Part shown: positions 26,997 to 35,280 of the stretch, in pieces
Layout of the letters: each line of letters begins with the position of its first letter
How positions within the stretch are numbered: position 1 is the first letter of the stretch
Assembly (NCBI GenBank): GCA_049890215.1
Contig: JBMHBX010000012.1
Span: 1 to 64,000, forward strand
Length of the DNA: 64,000 nt
Direction of reading: 5' to 3'
DNA from: UBA685 sp049890215
GTDB lineage: Bacteria > Pseudomonadota > Alphaproteobacteria > Puniceispirillales > Puniceispirillaceae
Made by a program: the position numbers and the translations under genes
Notes under the pieces: model-generated
What the model saw: the letters and a program-made list of their open reading frames with translations, nothing else
What the model was told of the DNA's origin: nothing
Databases searched by the model: none

Positions 26997-27550
26997 CACG
27001 CAACACCCTTCATAGCGGCTTCAAGCCGGTTTAGTTTTGTTTTGATTGACGTATCAATCATACGAGAGCCGATACGCACAACCAGACCGCCTATTAAAGA
27101 CGGGTCAACACGCATCGAAAGAGATAATTTGTCGCTGCCAGCCATCTTGGCAACGCTTTTTTCCACCAGCTTTTGACGCTCTTTATCCAGAGCGACCGCC
27201 GATACCACCTCAGCTGAAATCTGGCCACGCTTTTTCGCTACCAATTCGCTGAAATTCTGAGAAATGCGGGTCAGAGCAAACAGACGTCCGTTTTCAGCCA
27301 CCGCACCAATAAATTTGACTGTTAGTTCATGAGCGCCGGCTTTTTCCAAAATCGCTGTCATCGCGCTCATCTGTTCAGCGCGGCTCAGCACAGGAGATGA
27401 AATAAGCCTTGCCAAATCATCATGTTCTAAGACCAAAGAGCCAAGTGTCTCAAGATCACCTAAAACAGCGTCCACTGCTTTGGCTTCACTGGCTAAATCA
27501 TAAAGGGCGCCGGCGTATCTGGCTGCCAGACCTGTAGTAACAGAGCTCAC
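26996..27550 (-). CDS. atpH: F1 ATP synthase delta subunit
   Basis: Delta subunit (OSCP type) that joins the peripheral stalk to F1. The 184-residue product has the N-terminal helical bundle (LAARYAGALYDLASEAKAVDAV) and the C-terminal signature DPSLIGGLVVRIGSRMIDTSIKTKL. It is the first gene of the F1-only operon; F0 genes (atpB, E, F) are not in the window, which matches the split arrangement in Alphaproteobacteria. Confidence 0.96.
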   Translation of the reverse strand: MSSVTTGLAARYAGALYDLASEAKAVDAVLGDLETLGSLVLEHDDLARLISSPVLSRAEQMSAMTAILEKAGAHELTVKFIGAVAENGRLFALTRISQNFSELVAKKRGQISAEVVSAVALDKERQKLVEKSVAKMAGSDKLSLSMRVDPSLIGGLVVRIGSRMIDTSIKTKLNRLEAAMKGVA

Positions 27551-27700
27551 CTTTTTAATCCCTCATTCATATAAAAAGCGCTTCTTTTTGATGTCGACTA
27601 CCAAATCAGGACGCTTTTTCCTTTTTCTTACGCAAATAATGGCGCGGATTTTGCCTGATTGGCGTGTCATCCAGAGCGCATCTGTATTTTGCAAGTGGGA

Positions 27701-27727
27701 ATTATCACAACCCTGTCAGAAAGGCAA
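27701..27727 (-). promoter_or_regulatory. putative atp operon promoter
   Basis: Read leftward: TTGCCT (27727-27722), 15 bases, then an extended -10 TGTGATAAT ending at 27701. This would start transcription near 27694, about 145 bases upstream of atpH. The 224-base gap between atpH and priA has no other strong candidate. Confidence 0.4.
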
Positions 27728-27774
27728 GCGTGAAGGCAGGCAGAAAGTGCCGCACCTGCCGGCTTTTTTATATT

Positions 27775-30048
27775 TTACAGAAAACTATAGGGATCTATAT
27801 CAATCTGGAGAAAGATTTGGCTTGGCACGCGTACCTCATCAAGCCATTCATGCACTATTTTTTGCACATGAACGTCTTTTGGCGCGCTTATCAGAAAACG
27901 CACACGATAGCGCCCTCTCAAACGCGCTATGGGTGCCGGAGTCGGCCCATAAATCTGAACAGACTGATAGGCAGGCCTGTTTTCAGCAATGGCAACGGCA
28001 AAGGCCATTACCGCCCCTTCATCTGGCCCTGAGACAATCACCGCGGCTAATTTGCCAAATGGCGGCATTGAGGCGGATTGACGCATTTGTGTCTCAAGCG
28101 CTAAAAAGGCATCCCGGTTACCTGAGGCAAGGGCGCTGAACACCGCATTATCCGGCTCATAACTCTGCAAAAAGGCTTTCCCCGTAGCAGAGGCGCGGCC
28201 AGCGCGGCCAGAGGCTTGAGATAACATCTGATAGGTGCGTTCTGCGGCCCGCAAATCACCGCCTTGCAAACCAAAATCAGCATCAATCACCCCAACAAGT
28301 GTCAAATTGGGAAAATGATGACCTTTGGCAGCCATTTGTGTGCCGATAATGATATCAACCTCACCATCTGTAATGCTTCTTATCATCTCCTGCGCTACCT
28401 CAGGCCTGGCAGCGGTGTCAGATGAAAAAATGCACATACGCGCATCTGGGAATAACAAGCCTGCCTCTTCTGCCAGACGCTCTACACCAGGGCCATAGGC
28501 ACGCATCTGGCCCTCTGTCTGACAATTGTCGCACTGATTGCGCAGTGGTTGGCGAAACCCGCAATGATGACATTGCTTTGTGCCAGATAAACGATGAGTG
28601 ACAAGCCAGGAATCACAAGACTGACAAGTTGCTTTGGTGCCACATTGCTCACAAATAGATAAAGGGGCATAGCCGCGCCGGTTCAGGAATAACAGGCTTT
28701 GCTCACCTGCCTTTAGCCGTGCCTCTATTTCCTTTATCAGCTGGCCTGACAGCCATCTGCCGGCACTTGGCCTGTCTTTTTTTAGATCAATCATTGTGAT
28801 TTCTGGCAATTTTGCCTCACCAATGCGGGCCTCAAGGCGCCAATGCTGATATCTGGTTGGCAAAGCGCCCGCAGATTGACCAGCATTGACCCAGCTTTCC
28901 AATGACGGGGTCGCCGTTGCCAAAATCACAGGCACAGATTCAATATGGGCACGCATGACCGCCATATCGCGCGCATGATAAATCACCATATCTTCCTGCT
29001 TAAAGGCCTGTTCATGTTCTTCATCAACAATAATCAGACCAAGATTCGCAAAAGGAAGACAAATAGCTGAGCGTGCGCCTACGACCACAACCGGCTCACC
29101 ACGCAAACAGGCACGCCATAAATCACGGCGGCGCGCAGATGACACAGAGCTATGCCAAATCAGGGGCCGCATGCCGAAACGAGCCTCAAAACGCGCTTGC
29201 CATGCCGCTGTTAAGGCAATTTCAGGCAATAATATGAGCACCTGTTTGCCGCGTGCCATCATCTGTGCCACCACAGAAAAATACACTTCTGTCTTACCAG
29301 AGCCAGTCACCCCATCCAGCAAATGCGCGCTATAGCCATCTTCACTATGTGCACACAGCTTATCTGCGATATCTTGCTGATCATCTGTTAGGCGAATCAC
29401 ATCTGCTTTTGTACCTGTCATATGCTGATAGCCAATTGGCTCATCTTTGATGATCTCATGACGTGCCAAAAGACCCTGCTGCGCCATTGATTTGACAATT
29501 TGCACAGACGTACCTGTCTCTTTGGCAAGGTCAGTAGCGCTCATCACATGGCCATCTGCCACAAAGCGCATAACACGCTGCCTTTTCGGTGTCAGCTTCA
29601 CATCAGACAGCGCCTCTGCCTGCCCCTCTTCTGATTTGCCATAGACGATTCGGGCTTTGGGCGGCAAATGGGCTTTGGGTGTTGAGAGCATCATGCGCAT
29701 AACCATGCCAAAAGGCGCCATGGTCCAGTCTGATAATTGCTGTAAAAAACGCAAATGCGACTCAGATAAACAAGGAAGGCTTGCCACAGATACCACTTGC
29801 TTGAGTGTCAATGTGCTAATCTGGCCAGAGGCTTTGGCTGATAAAACAACCCCCCACACATGACGCTTGCCAAGCGGCACTTCTACAATCGTGCCACGCT
29901 TTGCGCTTATGCCCTCTGGCAGGCTGTAATCATAACATAAAGGCGTAGCAGAGCGAATCGGCAAAGGGACAGCGACTTGGACGATTTGGCTTGTCTTGCC
30001 ATGGCGGTCTTCTGACTTGTTCTCAGATCCGGTCTCATCCTGTGACAT
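27775..30048 (-). CDS. priA: primosomal helicase PriA
   Basis: Superfamily 2 helicase that restarts stalled replication forks. The product has about 757 residues. The N-terminal DNA-binding domain (VAVPLPIRSATPLCYDY) comes first. The Walker A motif is GVTGSGKTE with Lys252, and the Walker B is DEEH. Eight zinc cysteines lie in CEQCGTKATCQSC...CHHCGF...CDNC. I chose ATG 30048. The longer frame from ATG 30096 would start upstream of the likely transcription start, since a TTGACA promoter lies at 30084-30112. Confidence 0.93.
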   Translation of the reverse strand: MSQDETGSENKSEDRHGKTSQIVQVAVPLPIRSATPLCYDYSLPEGISAKRGTIVEVPLGKRHVWGVVLSAKASGQISTLTLKQVVSVASLPCLSESHLRFLQQLSDWTMAPFGMVMRMMLSTPKAHLPPKARIVYGKSEEGQAEALSDVKLTPKRQRVMRFVADGHVMSATDLAKETGTSVQIVKSMAQQGLLARHEIIKDEPIGYQHMTGTKADVIRLTDDQQDIADKLCAHSEDGYSAHLLDGVTGSGKTEVYFSVVAQMMARGKQVLILLPEIALTAAWQARFEARFGMRPLIWHSSVSSARRRDLWRACLRGEPVVVVGARSAICLPFANLGLIIVDEEHEQAFKQEDMVIYHARDMAVMRAHIESVPVILATATPSLESWVNAGQSAGALPTRYQHWRLEARIGEAKLPEITMIDLKKDRPSAGRWLSGQLIKEIEARLKAGEQSLLFLNRRGYAPLSICEQCGTKATCQSCDSWLVTHRLSGTKQCHHCGFRQPLRNQCDNCQTEGQMRAYGPGVERLAEEAGLLFPDARMCIFSSDTAARPEVAQEMIRSITDGEVDIIIGTQMAAKGHHFPNLTLVGVIDADFGLQGGDLRAAERTYQMLSQASGRAGRASATGKAFLQSYEPDNAVFSALASGNRDAFLALETQMRQSASMPPFGKLAAVIVSGPDEGAVMAFAVAIAENRPAYQSVQIYGPTPAPIARLRGRYRVRFLISAPKDVHVQKIVHEWLDEVRVPSQIFLQIDIDPYSFL

Positions 30049-30083
30049 CATGATTGCGCTTGCCTTGCTGCGTTTGGGAACGT

Positions 30084-30112
30084 ATTTTTTAACCATAGGT
30101 ATTGTCTGTCAA
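30084..30112 (-). promoter_or_regulatory. putative priA promoter
   Basis: Read leftward: a perfect TTGACA at 30112-30107, a 17-base spacer, then AAAAAT at 30089-30084 (four of six). The predicted start is near 30077, downstream of the ATG at 30096, which argues for the shorter PriA. Confidence 0.4.
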
Positions 30113-30208
30113 AATAAAAGCCGTCAATACCACCTTGAACACCACCTCTTTAGGCTCTCAAATATGAGTTGCCATCACAACAGGCGCAAGCATCAAAGGC
30201 AAATGATT

Positions 30209-30862
30209 ATGAAAATTTTTCTCGATACAGCTGACATTTCTGAAATTAGGCGCCTTGCGCCAACTGGCATGGTTGATGGTGTGACCACAAACCCGTCATT
30301 AATTGCCAAATCAAGCACAGATATTCTGGCGACTATCAAAGAGATTTGCGCCGAAATACAAGGGCCGGTCAGCGCTGAGGTCACTGCCACAGATTATGAT
30401 ACCATGCTAAAAGAGGGCCTGAAACTGGCTGATTTGGCAGATAATGTCGCTATCAAAGTGCCACTAACTGTGGACGGGCTAAAATTATGCAAAACCTTAT
30501 CTGATCAGGGCATTATGGTGAATGTCACCTTATGTTTTTCAGCAGCGCAGGCATTATTGGCCGCCAAAGCAGGCGCAGCCTTTATCTCGCCTTTTGTGGG
30601 TCGTCTTGATGATTTGGGACAAGATGGCATGAATCTTATCCAGGAAATCTGCACACTTTATGATAATTATGATTTTGATACAGAAGTACTGGTCGCCTCA
30701 GCCAGAGGGCCGCAACATGTGGTTGACGCTGCCCTGATTGGTGCAGATGTCGTCACATTGCCACCTTCTACACTTGATAAAATGTATCATCACCCTCTGA
30801 CAGATAATGGCCTTGCTGCCTTCCTTGCTGACTGGCAAAAGACAGGTCAGTCAATCTTATAG
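30209..30862 (+). CDS. tal: transaldolase, small (TalC/FSA) type
   Basis: A 217-residue class I aldolase of the compact transaldolase/fructose-6-phosphate aldolase group. MKIFLDTADISEIRRL opens the barrel, TTNPSLIAK follows at about 30, the Schiff-base lysine is in NVAIKVPLT, and FISPFVGRLDD is at about 130. It transfers dihydroxyacetone units in the pentose phosphate pathway. The frame is open far upstream into priA antisense, but the family start is ATG 30209 (or 30203, two codons earlier), with AAAGG at 30195-30199. It diverges from priA. Confidence 0.94.
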   Translation: MKIFLDTADISEIRRLAPTGMVDGVTTNPSLIAKSSTDILATIKEICAEIQGPVSAEVTATDYDTMLKEGLKLADLADNVAIKVPLTVDGLKLCKTLSDQGIMVNVTLCFSAAQALLAAKAGAAFISPFVGRLDDLGQDGMNLIQEICTLYDNYDFDTEVLVASARGPQHVVDAALIGADVVTLPPSTLDKMYHHPLTDNGLAAFLADWQKTGQSIL

Positions 30863-30907
30863 CCACAGGCACGCAAACAAGGACACCTCTAAGGCGGAGC
30901 AATAAAG

Positions 30908-31621
30908 ATGGATGAGGATACATTTCTGCAATATTTAGCAGACCATCCTGACAGTTTGCTTCGCCACCATGACGCCCTTCTGGCCGCAGGGGTACGGTTC
31001 CCGGCGCCTGGCCAACAAGATGAAAACAACCCGCACAATGCCAACATCATTGACGTGACAGGCAAGATTGCAAATAAAGCGCGTCTTGAGGCACGCAAAG
31101 CAACTGAGACAAATCAGTCTTTATTAAATGTGGCAGCGGAAAATATGTTGCATTGGCGTGATTTGCATCACGCCACTCTTGGCTTTCTTGCTTGTCAGGA
31201 ATTAGCAGGCTTTGCGCAAATGGTGCATGAAGAATTACCATTGATATTTGGTCTGGCCAGTTCAAATTTGGTCATGCCGCGCGAATCAGCTATCAGCAAT
31301 GCAGAGGCGCTTGGCTTTATCACATTGCCGCAATCAGATATCAACGCCATGATAGCAGAAGATCTCATCTATATGGGCGCAGTCAAACAGGCATGCCTGT
31401 CTGTGATATCTGCCCCGTCAGAAAGCCTCGCCATCATGCGTCTGCCAGATCAGCTTCCTTTGCCAATTGCAGGATCTGTCCTTATTCTGGGCGGCCGTCA
31501 AAAAGATAGTTTTACCCAAGGCAAAGGCCGCTCATTATTGCTTCACCTGTCTGAAATGGTGGGGGTATGCCTGCTCCGGTTAATTGAGTCACCTTCTGCT
31601 ACAAAACATCAGGCTTGGTAG
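30908..31621 (+). CDS. DUF484 family protein
   Basis: A 237-residue DUF484 protein, a GAF-like fold of unknown role. The family mark is the N-terminal FLQYLADHPDSLLRHHDALL. A central helical stretch (ARKATETNQSLLNVAAEN) and a GAF-like part (PIAGSVLILGGRQKDSF, then LLLHLSEMVGVCLLRLI) follow. It lies directly upstream of xerC, the usual neighbour in Proteobacteria, so a link to recombination or chromosome segregation is often suggested but unproven. Confidence 0.9.
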   Translation: MDEDTFLQYLADHPDSLLRHHDALLAAGVRFPAPGQQDENNPHNANIIDVTGKIANKARLEARKATETNQSLLNVAAENMLHWRDLHHATLGFLACQELAGFAQMVHEELPLIFGLASSNLVMPRESAISNAEALGFITLPQSDINAMIAEDLIYMGAVKQACLSVISAPSESLAIMRLPDQLPLPIAGSVLILGGRQKDSFTQGKGRSLLLHLSEMVGVCLLRLIESPSATKHQAW

Positions 31622-31631
31622 GCCGACTGTT

Positions 31632-32531
31632 ATGACACATCACTGGCAGGAAGAGTGGATGAGCTGGTTGCAAAATGAACGCCGCTACCCTGAAAACACC
31701 TTACTTGCCTATCAGCGCGATTTTGACGATTATGTTGCCTTTTTGGCACATCATAATGCTGCCCTTTTGCCACCATCCAGGACACATTATCGCCGCTATC
31801 TTGCCCATTTACAAAAAAAGGGGCTGGCACGCACCACCATCGCGCGGCGCATTTCGACTTTGCGATCTTATTATCGATATGGTCTGCGCATAAAGGGCGC
31901 TGATATAAAAGATATCAGCTGGATGAAAGCACCTAAAGTGCCTGCGCCTCTGCCCAAAGCCATCTCAGCTGATCAGGCAAATGACATGCTGCATCATCTG
32001 GCAAGTGCCAATCGTGACGCCTGGCAAAAACAACGCGATTATGCGGTATTGTTACTTCTATATGGCGCCGGCTTGCGCTTATCAGAAGCCTTAAGCCTGA
32101 CCATGGCAGATGTTCCTCTTTCACAATGGCTGCGCATCACCGGCAAAGGGGGAAAAATACGTGAAGTCCCGATATTGCCTGTTATCGCAACCTCTGTGCA
32201 GGCATATCTTGACCAAAGCCCCTTTGATCAGGCAAGGCCGGCTGACAGCCCGTTATTTCTGTCAAGCAGAGGCAAAGCACTTGGCCCCAGATCCGTCCAA
32301 AGATTAGTCGAATCACTTCGTATATCGGCAAATTTGCCTACCCATACAACACCGCATGCCTTGCGCCATGCCTTTGCGACATCTTTATTGTCAGGTGGTG
32401 GGGATTTACGCGCTATTCAACAGCTTCTTGGCCATGCCAGCTTATCGACCACACAGCGTTATACCCATATTGATAAAGCGCGCCTTGCAGAGGTGCATCA
32501 CCAGACGCACCCCCGGGCAAAGTCATCTTAA
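31632..32531 (+). CDS. xerC: tyrosine recombinase XerC
   Basis: Resolves chromosome dimers at dif together with XerD. The product has about 299 residues. The N-terminal SAM-like DNA-binding domain (WLQNERRYPENTLLAYQRDFDDY) covers about 1-95. Catalytic residues are visible: Arg in GAGLRLSEAL, Lys in TGKGGKIREVP, His-x-x-Arg in HALRHAFATSLL, and His and Tyr in LGHASLSTTQRYTH. ATG 31632 is preferred; an upstream frame start at 31584 overlaps DUF484. XerC rather than XerD is inferred from the DUF484 neighbour. Confidence 0.92.
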   Translation: MTHHWQEEWMSWLQNERRYPENTLLAYQRDFDDYVAFLAHHNAALLPPSRTHYRRYLAHLQKKGLARTTIARRISTLRSYYRYGLRIKGADIKDISWMKAPKVPAPLPKAISADQANDMLHHLASANRDAWQKQRDYAVLLLLYGAGLRLSEALSLTMADVPLSQWLRITGKGGKIREVPILPVIATSVQAYLDQSPFDQARPADSPLFLSSRGKALGPRSVQRLVESLRISANLPTHTTPHALRHAFATSLLSGGGDLRAIQQLLGHASLSTTQRYTHIDKARLAEVHHQTHPRAKSS

Positions 32532-32535
32532 TCTA

Positions 32536-33939
32536 CTAAATATGGATAGCTCTTTTATCCACGGCCAAAGCAGCTTCTTTGACAGCTTCATTCATGGTCG
32601 GGTGGCCGTGACAGGTTCTTGCAATATCCTCAGATGAAGCACCAAAGGCCATAGCGGTTGCGCATTCATGAATGAGCGTTCCTGCTTCATGACCAATAAT
32701 ATGCACACCAAGCACCTTATCTGTCTTGGCACAGGCAAGCATTTTCACAAAACCATCTGTATGACCTGTGGCCTTTGCACGGCTATTGGCAAGGAACGGG
32801 AAACTGCCCTTATGATAGGCAATGCCTGCCTCTTTCAGGGCCTCTTCTGTCATACCTAAAGTCGCCACTTCAGGGCTTGTATAGACGATCCCCGGCACAT
32901 GATCATAATCAACATGACCTGCCATACCAGCCATAATTTCAACGGCGGCCACGCCATCTTCTTCTGCTTTATGCGCTAACATCGGACCTTCGATCACATC
33001 ACCAATGGCATAAAGCCCTTCGATATTGGTTTCAAAATCCTCATCCACAAGGATTTGACCTCTTTCATTCAGCGTCACACCAAGCGCATCAAGGCCCAAA
33101 TCTTCGGTTGCTGCCTTGCGGCCGACAGATACCAACGCCACATCACAAGACAAGCTGCGCTCATCACCACCATTAGCATCTGTCAGGGTTAACGTCACAC
33201 CTTTGGTAGTGGTTTTGGCTGATTTAACAGCTGTTGATAACGTAAATGTCAGACCTTGTTTTTCCATCAGGGATTTGAACTTTGTGGCCACTTCATTATC
33301 CATGCCAGGCAGGATCCGTGGCAGGAATTCGACCACCTCAACCTCAGCGCCAAGACGAGACCAGACACATCCCATTTCAAGGCCAATATAGCCTGCGCCA
33401 ATCACAACCATCTTTTTTGGCACCTCAGACAAAGCCAGTGCCCCTGTTGATGACACAATTTTTGCTTCATCAATTTCGACATTTGGCAGGCTTGTCGGCA
33501 CGGACCCTGATGCGATCAGGATACGTTCAGCCTGATACACACCCTTATCAGGGCCTTGTGTCAAAGTGACTTCACCTTGTTTTGAAATCATCGCGGTTCC
33601 GATCAGGCGTTTGATTTTATTTTTGGCAAATAATAAATCTATGCCGCCCGTCAGAGATGAGACAATCTTATCTTTTGAGGCCATCATCGCTTTTAGATCA
33701 AGAGACACCTTACCAAATGAAATACCCATATCATCAAGATGACCGCTTGCCGCTTGTGCATAGGTCTCAGAACTATTCAATAATGCCTTAGACGGGATAC
33801 AGCCCACATTCAGACATGTACCGCCCAGTGTTTCACGCTTATCAACACAGGCTACTTTCATGCCTAATTGCGCCGCTCTGATAGCAGCCACATAGCCGCC
33901 GGGGCCAGCACCAATCACAATCAAGTCAAATGATGACAT
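32536..33939 (-). CDS. lpdA: dihydrolipoyl dehydrogenase (E3)
   Basis: Flavoprotein that reoxidises dihydrolipoamide with NAD. The 467-residue product has the FAD site GAGPGGYVAAI at 10-20, redox cysteines Cys42 and Cys47 in GGTCLNVGCIPSK, a second NAD-binding GAGYIGLEMG, and the C-terminal active-site HGHPTMNE. It ends the sucA-sucB-lpd cluster, three bases after sucB, so it probably serves the 2-oxoglutarate complex and possibly others. It converges on xerC with a 4-base gap. Confidence 0.97.
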   Translation of the reverse strand: MSSFDLIVIGAGPGGYVAAIRAAQLGMKVACVDKRETLGGTCLNVGCIPSKALLNSSETYAQAASGHLDDMGISFGKVSLDLKAMMASKDKIVSSLTGGIDLLFAKNKIKRLIGTAMISKQGEVTLTQGPDKGVYQAERILIASGSVPTSLPNVEIDEAKIVSSTGALALSEVPKKMVVIGAGYIGLEMGCVWSRLGAEVEVVEFLPRILPGMDNEVATKFKSLMEKQGLTFTLSTAVKSAKTTTKGVTLTLTDANGGDERSLSCDVALVSVGRKAATEDLGLDALGVTLNERGQILVDEDFETNIEGLYAIGDVIEGPMLAHKAEEDGVAAVEIMAGMAGHVDYDHVPGIVYTSPEVATLGMTEEALKEAGIAYHKGSFPFLANSRAKATGHTDGFVKMLACAKTDKVLGVHIIGHEAGTLIHECATAMAFGASSEDIARTCHGHPTMNEAVKEAALAVDKRAIHI

Positions 33940-33942
33940 CTG

Positions 33943-35184
33943 TTATACTCCCAGCAATAAACGGCGTGGATCTTCGATTGATTCTTTGATTCTCACAAGG
34001 AAAGAGACAGCCTCTCTGCCATCAATGATACGGTGATCATATGATAAGGCCAGATACATCATCGGGCGAATTTCAACCTTATCCCCTACCGCTACAGGCC
34101 GCTTTTGGATTTTATGCATACCCAAAATCGCAGATTGCGGCGGGTTAATGATCGGCGTTGACATCAAAGAGCCATAGACACCCCCATTTGAAATGGTAAA
34201 GCTGCCATTCATCATATCAGATGGCCCTAATTTACCATCACGCGCACGCAGGCCATAATCAGCGATTGTCTTTTCAATATCTGACAAGCTCATATCCTGT
34301 GCATCTTTGAGAACAGGGACAACAAGACCTTGCGGCGTGCCAACCGCAACACCGATATTATAGAAATTCTTATAGACAATATCATCGCCGTGAATTTCGG
34401 CATTCACCGCAGGATATTCACGAAGCGCTGTTATAGAGGCTTTGACAAACATGCCCATAAAACCAAGACGCGCGCCGTGATTCTTTTCAAAATCTTCTTT
34501 ATATTCAGCCCGCAATTTCATCAGCTCAGTCATATCCACCTCATTAAAGGTGGTCAGCATGGCAGCTGTATTTTGCGCTTCTTTCAGGCGTTGGGCGATC
34601 ATACGGCGCAAACGTGACATAGGCACACGTTCTTCGCGCACATCATCTTTGCGTGGCGCCGCCGGCTTCGGTGCAGATAGCGCAGCGGCTTTGCCAATCC
34701 CTTTTTCAATCGCATTTTGGATATCTGCTTTGGTCAGGCGGCCGTCTTTTCCTGTGGCAGGGATCGCCGCAGGATTAAGGTTATGTTCATCTACCAGACG
34801 GCGCACAGCAGGCGACAATGTCTGGGTCGCATCCCTTTTTGGCGCATCCATTTTTGGTGCTTCTGGTGCCGGCACTGGCGCAACAGGCGTCACGGCTTGT
34901 GGCTTTGTTGCCTCTGGGGCAGCTGTTGTTGTCTTTGCCGGTGCTTCGCCTTCTTCCATCATGGCAAGAAGAGCGCCTACCTCAACTGTAGACCCTTCAG
35001 CTGCGATAATATCTGATAATGTGCCATTCACAGGGGCAGGCACTTCCAGAGTGACCTTATCTGTTTCAAGTTCTACCACAGGCTCATCTGCTGCAACTGC
35101 ATCTCCTGCCTGTTTCATCCAACGTGCGATGGTTGCTTCCACAACTGATTCCCCCAATACAGGGACTGTGATTTCAATCGCCAT
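33943..35184 (-). CDS. sucB: dihydrolipoamide succinyltransferase (E2)
   Basis: E2 core of the 2-oxoglutarate dehydrogenase complex. The 413-residue product has one lipoyl domain at about 1-78 with Lys43 in ETDKV, an Ala/Pro/Thr linker at about 78-118, an E3-binding domain (LSPAVRRLVDEHNLNPAAI) at about 122-160, and the catalytic domain with His384 and Asp388 in DHRIIDG. It sits between sucA and lpdA. Confidence 0.96.
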   Translation of the reverse strand: MAIEITVPVLGESVVEATIARWMKQAGDAVAADEPVVELETDKVTLEVPAPVNGTLSDIIAAEGSTVEVGALLAMMEEGEAPAKTTTAAPEATKPQAVTPVAPVPAPEAPKMDAPKRDATQTLSPAVRRLVDEHNLNPAAIPATGKDGRLTKADIQNAIEKGIGKAAALSAPKPAAPRKDDVREERVPMSRLRRMIAQRLKEAQNTAAMLTTFNEVDMTELMKLRAEYKEDFEKNHGARLGFMGMFVKASITALREYPAVNAEIHGDDIVYKNFYNIGVAVGTPQGLVVPVLKDAQDMSLSDIEKTIADYGLRARDGKLGPSDMMNGSFTISNGGVYGSLMSTPIINPPQSAILGMHKIQKRPVAVGDKVEIRPMMYLALSYDHRIIDGREAVSFLVRIKESIEDPRRLLLGV

Positions 35185-35280
35185 GATGGTTTTCCTTCTC
35201 TTTGCCTACTTTATTACTGCCAACGCTATATTTGCGTCATTTACCTTTAACTTATGCCTGTTATGACTATCATTCATATC

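Noticed and set aside
27551..27774. Hidden RNA gene in the atpH-priA gap
   Set aside because: No tRNA-like arms or other known RNA signature; only a weak promoter and one hairpin were seen.
27588..28139. Open frame of 183 codons on the + strand
   Set aside because: Mostly antisense to the 3' end of priA, with no recognisable motif; the part in the gap lacks a ribosome site.
34550..35266. Open frame of 238 codons on the + strand across sucB
   Set aside because: It lies wholly antisense to the lipoyl, linker and E3-binding parts of sucB. Its Ala/Ser/Gly-rich product is what the complement of that Ala/Pro-rich linker gives. No ribosome site or family motif.
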